Source: Akkermansia sp. (GTDB lineage: Bacteria > Verrucomicrobiota > Verrucomicrobiia > Verrucomicrobiales > Akkermansiaceae). Taken from it: a stretch of 9,194 nt of DNA. Positions within the stretch are counted from its first letter, which is position 1; each line of letters starts with the position of its first letter. This document shows, one piece after another, positions 1 to 6,190 of the stretch. Both the position numbers and the translations under genes were made by a program. Location: the NCBI GenBank assembly GCA_020047775.1, contig JAIFNK010000317.1, forward strand, positions 11,134-20,327. Reading direction: 5' to 3'. The notes beneath the pieces are model-generated. The model was not told where the DNA came from. It did not search any database and saw only the letters and a list, made by a program, of their open reading frames with translations.

Positions 1-99
1 GATGAGGCCCTTGGTGCTCAGGGCGATCGCCACGCCCGCCGCCTCACAGACGAGCAGGTAGGTGAGGCGCGCGACATTGACGGAGGGGTTGGAAGCCAT
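1..99 (-). CDS. 5' end of an unidentified gene with hydrophobic N-terminus (partial)
   Basis: An ATG at 99-97 on the minus strand opens a frame of 33 codons that runs off the left edge without a stop. The product begins MASNPSVNVARLTYLLVCEA and continues with a hydrophobic, Ala/Val/Ile-rich stretch. From about residue 12 to 28 it looks like a first transmembrane segment or signal anchor. It reads away from the macroglobulin gene, so the two would be divergently transcribed. No good Shine-Dalgarno lies directly upstream; a GGGGAAGG (118-125 on the plus strand) is too far away, about 18 bases. One guess is the membrane N-terminus of a YacL-type PIN/TRAM protein, but 33 residues cannot establish this. 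The frame is too short for codon statistics to be decisive. Confidence 0.5.
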   Translation of the reverse strand, partial: MASNPSVNVARLTYLLVCEAAGVAIALSTKGLI

Positions 100-133
100 G
101 GGAAATTCGTTCCCGCACCTTCCCCGACTTGCG

Positions 134-149
134 CGTCTTCAGCAAGACG
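134..149. repeat. Short hairpin in divergent intergenic region
   Basis: CGTCTT (134-139) and AAGACG (144-149) form a perfect 6-bp stem around a CAGC loop. It lies in the untranslated leader of the leftward gene, about 35 bases before its ATG. No U-run follows on either strand, so it is not a standard intrinsic terminator. A function in mRNA stability or regulation is only inferred. Confidence 0.35.
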
Positions 150-159
150 AAACCGGAAA

Positions 160-198
160 TCGCGGGCCGCGCGGATGAGAGCCGGATTCGGCCCGCGA
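160..198. repeat. 10-bp perfect inverted repeat, G+C rich
   Basis: TCGCGGGCCG at 160-169 is matched exactly by its reverse complement CGGCCCGCGA at 189-198, with a 19-base spacer. The right arm overlaps the hairpin at 183-203, so the two structures cannot form at once in one RNA. It could be an operator for a dimeric regulator, or one state of a switching leader. The sequence shows only the symmetry. Confidence 0.45.
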
Positions 199-203
199 AT
201 CCG
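183..203. repeat. 8-bp hairpin with 5-base loop next to AT-rich block
   Basis: CGGATTCG (183-190) and CGAATCCG (196-203) make a perfect 8-bp stem with loop GCCCG. On the plus strand it is followed by an AT-rich run at 206-223, but without an uninterrupted T-tract. No plus-strand gene lies upstream that it could terminate. It is more likely an operator or leader structure than a terminator. It competes with the 160-198 inverted repeat for bases 189-198. Confidence 0.4.
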
Positions 204-221
204 CGAAAATATATTTTCAAA

Positions 222-250
222 TTGTGAAAGTTCGCCGGGTGAGTTATAGC
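222..250 (+). promoter_or_regulatory. Possible sigma70-type promoter for the macroglobulin-pbpC operon
   Basis: TTGTGA (222-227, 4 of 6 matches to TTGACA) and TATAGC (245-250, 4 of 6 to TATAAT) are separated by exactly 17 bases. Transcription would begin near 257. That would place the GTG at 224 upstream of the transcript and favour translation from the GTG at 281. A second candidate -10, TATATT at 210-215, has no convincing -35 and would give an almost leaderless message starting at the GTG at 224. Both are weak matches read by eye. Confidence 0.3.
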
Positions 251-280
251 GTAATGGGTCTTGCTAGAAAAAGCACCATT

Positions 281-3200
281 GTGAAAACATACCCATCCTT
301 CGTTAGGATTCTGATCGCGACAGTCGGCCGTCTGGTCGGCTTTTTATTTGGCCGCATCTCCTGGTCCGCTCCGCCATGGCTGGCGTGGTGTGCCGGGCGC
401 CTGCTGGCGTTGGGCGCCTTTCTCAAGGCGCATCCCCGGGCGGCGGGAGTCACCGCTCTCGTGATGGCGGCGCTGGCCGTCGGCGGCTGGCAATCGTGGC
501 GCTGGTGGGAATCCCACCGGCCGCGGACGTTCGCCTACAACCCGGTGAGACAAGTGGTGGTCAGCGTGGCGCAGGAGCCGGCGGCCGTTGCTCCGGGTGC
601 TCCGGACAAGGATCTCAGGCCATCGGGAATGCGCATCGCGTTTTCCGGCGCACCGGTCGCGCCGCTGGAAAAAATCGGCAAGGACGCGGCTGACGCGGTC
701 ACGCTCGATCCGGCGTTGTCCGGAAAATGGACGTGGCTGGACGGCTCGACCCTCGGATTCCAACCGGACGAGCACTGGCCACCGGGCACCAAGCTGACCG
801 CCCGCCTGAATCCCGCCGCACTCGCCAAGGACCTCAAGCTCGACAAGGAATCCATCACCACGGCCACGCCACCGCTGGTCGCCGAGCTGCGGGACTTTTC
901 CTTCTATAACAGCCCGAAGGATCCCACGGTATATCAGGTCGTGGCCGAGCTGCGGCTCAGCCATCCGGTGGCGCTGGGGCCGATCCAGGAAAAACTGCGG
1001 CTCGACGTGCTCGGTGGCACGCCGGTTTTCACGCCGGGCACGCCGTTGTTCAGCGTGACGGTGGACCCGCTTTCCGCGCGCCGGTTTTTCATCCGCAGCC
1101 GCCAGATCGTGGTGCCGCTCAAGGAGGATTTTGTGAAACTCACCTTCCCCGCCGGCGTCGCCTCGACCCTGGCCGGCACCGCGCTGGAAAAGGACGTGGA
1201 GGCGAAGACCCGCATCCCCGACAAATACAGCGGCCTGAAAATTTCCTCAGCGGAAACCCGCATGATCCGCACCGACGAGGGCGAGCCGCAGCAGTTTGTT
1301 TTCATCAGCACCAATCTCGACATCGACAGCGCGGAGATCGCCAACCGCATCGGCATGTGGTGGCGCGAGAAGGGCTGGTATGACAACGACGGGGCGCTGG
1401 CCTTCGATGCCCGCGTCGGCTCCGCCACCAAGGTCGCGCTCGTCCCGGTCGAAAGCGAGGCCGCGCTCACCAAGGAGCACGCCTTCCGGTTTCTCCAGCC
1501 ACGGACGGACGGCAGCCTCTGCCTGCGCATCGAGAGCGGCGTGAAATCGCCCGGCGGCTTCGAGACGGACACGCGCTTTGAAAAGACGCTCGATGTGCCG
1601 GTTTTCCCGAAAGAAACCCGCCTGCTAGGCAAGGGCAACGTGCTCGCGCTCGACGGCGAACGGAAGCTCATCGTGCAATCCCGCGCCATCGACCACCTCC
1701 GCATCACCCTCGGCCGGGTGCCGGTGTCGCAGTTCCAACACCTCGCGTCACTCACCTACGGATCCTTCGAAGAGCCGCAGTTTTCCGGCGGATTTTCGGA
1801 AAACAACATCACCCACCGCTGGAGCCGGATCGTGGCGGTGAACCACGAAAATGACTGGCAGGCCACCCAGTCGGAGATCGACATTTCACAAGCGCCGCCG
1901 GTCCTCGCGCCGGACCAGCTCCCCGGCGGGCGCGGCGTGTTTTTCGTCACCGTGGAACCGGTGGAAAAAATCACGAAAAAGGCTGCGGACGACATCTATT
2001 CGCGGATCGAGAGTCCGAGCGAGGCGGGGGACGAAGACCGCCACTACGATTCATGGTATGAACGCGAGTCCTCCCAGCCCGACGACGGCTGGCGGCGTTC
2101 GCAGGGCACGGTTTCCGAGCGCTTCGTCATGGCGACCGATCTCGGATTGTTAGTCAAGGCGGCGGCGGATGGCTCGCGCGATGTGTTCGTGATGGCCCTG
2201 GGCGCGGGCCAGCCGGTGGCCGATGTCACGGTCCAGGCGCTCGCCCGCAACGGCAGCGTGCTGAATGAAGCGAAAACCGATGCCGCCGGCCATGCGCGGT
2301 TGCCCGCGTTCGACGGCCTAACCGGCGAGCGGCTGCCGGTCGCCGTGCTCGCAACCAAGGACGGCGACACCTCGTTCCTGCCCTTCAACGAGCGGCGGCT
2401 CCCGGCGATGGATTACTCGCGCTTCGACATCGACGGCGTGCTCGCATCGCGCATCAAGGCGATCGAGGCGTTCGTCTTCACCGAGCGCGGCGTCTATCGA
2501 CCGGGCGATACGGTGCACGCCGGATTCATCACCCGCCGCCGCGACTGGCAGCCGGTGTTGGAAGGGCTGCCGCTCTCGATTTCCATCCAGGATTCAAAGG
2601 GCCGCGAGGTGGGAGTGCAAAAAACCCGCCTGCCCTACGACGGTTTTTTCAGCTGTGACTTCCCGCTCCCGGATACCACCGCGCTCGGCCTGCACGAAAT
2701 CACGGTGAACGTGCTCAACGCGAGCGGTCAGGCGATTTTCCGTCTCGGCCGCGCCGCCGTGCGCGTCGAGGAGTTCACGCCGGACCGCATGAAAGTCGCC
2801 ACCATGATCGATCCGGCCCCGCCGGCGGGATGGCTGGATTGCAAGGCGACGGATGCCTCGGTGTCGGTGCGGTCGCTCTTCGGCGAACCCGCGCCGGAGC
2901 GGCGGGTGACGATGCAGCTCGAACTTTCCCCCGCCGACTTCGGATTTTCCGAGTGGCCGGGATATTCGTTCTACGACCGCAGCGCCGCCCAATCGAACTC
3001 GCGGGCCGGGCGCACGATCAACCTCGGTGAGTTGAAAACCGATGAAAAGGGAATCGCCACCTTCAAGCTGCCGCTCGACACGCTCAAAGACGCTTCGTTC
3101 CGGCTGGCCGTTCTAACCGAGGCTTTCGAGCGCGACGGCGGACGCAGCGTGAAAAACGCGATGACCTGCCTCGTATCGCCTCATGCCTCGGTGATCGGCT

Positions 3201-6190
3201 GGAAGGCGGATGGCGATCTCGACACCATCGCCAAGGATGGCGGGCGGGCGCTAACACTCGTCGCCGTCGGGCGGGATTTGAAACCGCTGGCTCTCGACAA
3301 CCTGCGCCGCCGTATCATCGAAATCCGCCAGGTGTCTGTGCTCACCAAGCTGGACAGCGGCAGTTACGCCTACGTTTCCACGACCAAGGAGCGGCAAGTG
3401 GCGGAAGAGCGGTTCGCCCTGCCCGCCGGCGAGCTGGAAGTGAAACTCGCCACCGGAAATGCTGGCCGGTTCCGCATGGAAATCATCGATTCCGAAAGTC
3501 TGGTCCTTTGCGCCGTGCCCTACCAGATCGTCGGCAAGGGCGATGAAAGCGCCGTGCTGGAACGCGAGGCGGAACTGCGGCTCCAGCTTTCGAAAAGCGA
3601 GGTCCTGCCCGGCGAGGAAATCGAGGTTTTCCTAACCGCACCCTATTCCGGCGCGGGCCTGGTGACCATCGAGCGCGACAAGGTCGTCACGTCCCAGTGG
3701 TTCAAGACCGAAACCAAGGGCACCAGCGTGCGGCTGAAAATCCCGGATGACGCCGAGGGCACCTACTACATCAACGCCGCCTTCGTCCGCGGCACCTCGG
3801 CTCCCGAGGTTTTCCACAGCCCGCTGAGCTACGCCGCCGCGCCGGTGAAGGTGATCGCCGCGAAGAAAAAACTGACGTTCCAGCTCGATACGCCGCGCGA
3901 GATCAAGCCGGGCACGGAAGCGCGCTTCGGCATTACCTCGGACCGCCCGGCCAGGCTGGTCGTCTATGCCGTGGACGAGGGCATCCATCAGATCACGTCC
4001 TACAAGCTGCCGCTGCCACTGGATTATTTCCTGCGCAAGCAAGCACTCGAAGTGCGGACCCAGCAGTGGCTCGATTTGTTACTGCCGGAATACCGCTTCC
4101 TCAAAGCCGCGCCGGCGTTCGGCGGTGACGGCGACGACTCGGCGCTTTCGCTTCACCTCAATCCCTTCAAGCGGCGGCAGGAACCGCCGGTCGTCTTCTG
4201 GTCCGGCATCATCGACGCCGGACCGCAGCGCAAGGAGGTCACCTGGAACGTGCCCGATTATTTCAATGGCAACCTCCGCGTGATGGCGGTCGGTTGCCAG
4301 GCGGACGGCATCGGCGCGGTGGAAGCCGCGACCTTGGTGAAAGCGCCGATCATCCTGCAACCGAACGCGCCGTTGTTCGTCACGCCGGGCGATGAGTTCG
4401 AAGTTTCGGTCTCGGTTTTCAATCATCTGGACGCGACAGGAGTCACCGCGATCCAACTCACCGCCGCTTCGTCCGCGCATCTCGAAGCGATCGGAGATAC
4501 CGCTATTTCCCTGCCGCTGGAGAACGGCCGCGAAGGCGTCGCCCGCTTCCGTTTCAAGGCGAAGGACCAACTCGGCGGCGCCGATCTCCGCTTCGAAGCC
4601 AGCGGCGGAGGCGAGACCGTGAAACGTTCCACCACGCTCAGCGTGCGGCCGGCGACGCACCACCTCACCAGCGTCACCACCGGTTGGTTCCGCACCGGTT
4701 CGACGGAGGAAAAGGTAAAGTGCACGCTCTATCAGGAGTTCCGCCATGCCGAGGCGACCGCCAGCATCACGCCGCTCGGCCTGGCGCGAGGATTGGAGGC
4801 ATACGTCCGCGAGTATCCTTACGGCTGCTCGGAGCAAATCACCAGCCGCGCGATGGTGAAGCTTATCGCAGCAACTGAAGCGGATTTCGGCTTGTCGCCC
4901 AAGGATGCGGCGGACGCGTTGCACCTGGCCATCCGCCAGCTCGCGTCGCGCCAGCGGTCGGACGGCGGATTCGGTTACTGGTATGCGGGCTCGTCGTCGG
5001 ACTACGAGTTCCACTCGCTCTATGTCCTGCATTTCCTCAGCGAGGCGAAACTGTTGGGCCACGCGGTGCCGGAGAGTTTGTTAGTAGGCGCGATGAAATA
5101 CGCCTCTCGCACCGCCCGGGCGGATACCCGCAGCCTGGCCGACGGGGAGATGCAGGCGTATGCGATCTATCTGCTCGCCCGCAACGGCAACAACTCCGCG
5201 CCGCAGTTGCTCAACCTGCGCGACTCGCTGACGTCACGCTTCAAAACGGCATGGGAGCGCACCCCCGCCGCGGCATGGATGGCGGCGACTTACAAGCTTC
5301 TCAAAAAGGACGGTGAGGCGGAAAAGCTGTTGGACATCTGCCTGAAAGCCCGCGCCGCAGCGACGGCCAAACAGAAAGAACTGGATTACTGCCGCACGCC
5401 GATGATCGGGGATTTGCAGGTTTTCTACGTGCAATGCCGCCATTTCCCGGAGCGGGCGAAGGATTTCGGCATCGAGGTGCTGGAGCCGATCATGAAACCG
5501 CTGCGCGACCAGAGTTTCAACACGCTGTCCTGTTCCTACATGACGCTCGCCCTCAAAGCCTACAGCGATCTCGCGCGGAGCACCGGCGTGGAAGTCTCGA
5601 TTCTCGGGCTCGTGAATGGCAAGCCCTCGCCACTCGCCGGGCCGTCGCAGGGAATCATCCGTGCGGACTTCGGGCCAACGACCAATGCACTGCGCTTCGA
5701 ACGCAAACAGAAGGGCGACGGCGACATCGGCGCGTTCTATCAAGTCGTCGAGCAGGGTTATGATGCCGGCAAGCCGACCGGCCCGGAACGCAGCGGATTG
5801 GAAATCGCCCGCGGGATCACGCCGCTCAACTCGCCCCTGCGCCCCGGCGATCCAGTGGACGTGGTGCTGCGGTTGCGCAATGTTTCCGGCAAGGATCTAT
5901 CCAATCTCGCGGTGGTGGACCTGCTGCCCGCCGGATTCGAGGTGCTCGCCGGTGACTTGAAATCCGGAGCCAACACAGTGCCCGGCACGGCGTTCGCCGA
6001 GCTGCGCGAGGACCGCACCTTGTTCTTCCTCGGACTTGCGGCGAATGCCGAGTGGTCGGTGAAATACCGGATGAAGGCCGTGTGCGCGGGCTCGTTCGCC
6101 GTCCCAACCGCCCTGGCGGAAGACATGTATGACCGCGGCCTGCACGGCGTTTCCACCCCCGGCCGGATCGAAATCGCTCCCGCACAATGA
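281..6190 (+). CDS. Alpha-2-macroglobulin family protein with thioester (YfhM-like), membrane anchored
   Basis: This is a giant protease-trapping protein of the cell envelope, about 1,969 residues from the GTG at 281; residue numbers below use that start. In this family a protease cuts the bait region, the protein collapses around it and an internal thioester bonds to it. The N-terminus has three hydrophobic stretches (about 7-26, 32-49 and 55-73) and no lipobox, unlike the E. coli homologue YfhM, a lipoprotein of about 1,650 residues. In order follow an N-terminal macroglobulin-like domain (about 88-181), a carboxypeptidase-regulatory-like MG domain (about 635-679), an MG2 domain with VFTERGVYRPGD (732-743), a VDEGI motif (1231-1235), a candidate bait segment rich in Gly/Asp then Lys/Arg (about 1276-1303), the core A2M domain (from FW at about 1306), the thioester CSEQ (1516-1519, bases 4826-4837) and a C-terminal MG domain (about 1836-1969). 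An acidic, Trp/Tyr-containing stretch lies at about 571-615. The same frame is open back to a GTG at 224 and an ATG at 254. I prefer 281 because codons before it are AT-rich and atypical and a possible promoter overlaps them. No start has a convincing ribosome binding site. The stop overlaps the pbpC start. Confidence 0.93.
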   Translation: MKTYPSFVRILIATVGRLVGFLFGRISWSAPPWLAWCAGRLLALGAFLKAHPRAAGVTALVMAALAVGGWQSWRWWESHRPRTFAYNPVRQVVVSVAQEPAAVAPGAPDKDLRPSGMRIAFSGAPVAPLEKIGKDAADAVTLDPALSGKWTWLDGSTLGFQPDEHWPPGTKLTARLNPAALAKDLKLDKESITTATPPLVAELRDFSFYNSPKDPTVYQVVAELRLSHPVALGPIQEKLRLDVLGGTPVFTPGTPLFSVTVDPLSARRFFIRSRQIVVPLKEDFVKLTFPAGVASTLAGTALEKDVEAKTRIPDKYSGLKISSAETRMIRTDEGEPQQFVFISTNLDIDSAEIANRIGMWWREKGWYDNDGALAFDARVGSATKVALVPVESEAALTKEHAFRFLQPRTDGSLCLRIESGVKSPGGFETDTRFEKTLDVPVFPKETRLLGKGNVLALDGERKLIVQSRAIDHLRITLGRVPVSQFQHLASLTYGSFEEPQFSGGFSENNITHRWSRIVAVNHENDWQATQSEIDISQAPPVLAPDQLPGGRGVFFVTVEPVEKITKKAADDIYSRIESPSEAGDEDRHYDSWYERESSQPDDGWRRSQGTVSERFVMATDLGLLVKAAADGSRDVFVMALGAGQPVADVTVQALARNGSVLNEAKTDAAGHARLPAFDGLTGERLPVAVLATKDGDTSFLPFNERRLPAMDYSRFDIDGVLASRIKAIEAFVFTERGVYRPGDTVHAGFITRRRDWQPVLEGLPLSISIQDSKGREVGVQKTRLPYDGFFSCDFPLPDTTALGLHEITVNVLNASGQAIFRLGRAAVRVEEFTPDRMKVATMIDPAPPAGWLDCKATDASVSVRSLFGEPAPERRVTMQLELSPADFGFSEWPGYSFYDRSAAQSNSRAGRTINLGELKTDEKGIATFKLPLDTLKDASFRLAVLTEAFERDGGRSVKNAMTCLVSPHASVIGWKADGDLDTIAKDGGRALTLVAVGRDLKPLALDNLRRRIIEIRQVSVLTKLDSGSYAYVSTTKERQVAEERFALPAGELEVKLATGNAGRFRMEIIDSESLVLCAVPYQIVGKGDESAVLEREAELRLQLSKSEVLPGEEIEVFLTAPYSGAGLVTIERDKVVTSQWFKTETKGTSVRLKIPDDAEGTYYINAAFVRGTSAPEVFHSPLSYAAAPVKVIAAKKKLTFQLDTPREIKPGTEARFGITSDRPARLVVYAVDEGIHQITSYKLPLPLDYFLRKQALEVRTQQWLDLLLPEYRFLKAAPAFGGDGDDSALSLHLNPFKRRQEPPVVFWSGIIDAGPQRKEVTWNVPDYFNGNLRVMAVGCQADGIGAVEAATLVKAPIILQPNAPLFVTPGDEFEVSVSVFNHLDATGVTAIQLTAASSAHLEAIGDTAISLPLENGREGVARFRFKAKDQLGGADLRFEASGGGETVKRSTTLSVRPATHHLTSVTTGWFRTGSTEEKVKCTLYQEFRHAEATASITPLGLARGLEAYVREYPYGCSEQITSRAMVKLIAATEADFGLSPKDAADALHLAIRQLASRQRSDGGFGYWYAGSSSDYEFHSLYVLHFLSEAKLLGHAVPESLLVGAMKYASRTARADTRSLADGEMQAYAIYLLARNGNNSAPQLLNLRDSLTSRFKTAWERTPAAAWMAATYKLLKKDGEAEKLLDICLKARAAATAKQKELDYCRTPMIGDLQVFYVQCRHFPERAKDFGIEVLEPIMKPLRDQSFNTLSCSYMTLALKAYSDLARSTGVEVSILGLVNGKPSPLAGPSQGIIRADFGPTTNALRFERKQKGDGDIGAFYQVVEQGYDAGKPTGPERSGLEIARGITPLNSPLRPGDPVDVVLRLRNVSGKDLSNLAVVDLLPAGFEVLAGDLKSGANTVPGTAFAELREDRTLFFLGLAANAEWSVKYRMKAVCAGSFAVPTALAEDMYDRGLHGVSTPGRIEIAPAQ

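Noticed and set aside
934..1755. 273-codon minus-strand frame rich in Ser and Arg
   Set aside because: It is opposite the N-terminal macroglobulin domains, shows no ribosome binding site and has low-complexity composition typical of antisense frames.
1814..2070. Acidic Trp/Tyr-containing stretch in the macroglobulin considered as a domain insertion or fusion
   Set aside because: A similar acidic or aromatic linker before a conserved DLGLL-type strand is usual in long bacterial macroglobulins, so it is probably a normal inter-domain segment.
4079..5062. 327-codon open frame on the minus strand inside the macroglobulin gene
   Set aside because: The plus strand encodes conserved macroglobulin domains including the thioester region. 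The antisense product is Arg/Gly/Ala-rich with no recognisable domain, as expected from a shadow of high-GC coding sequence.
464..6190. ATG at 464 as an alternative macroglobulin start
   Set aside because: It would leave only a short hydrophobic stretch as anchor and would discard the earlier in-frame hydrophobic segments; no ribosome binding site supports it.
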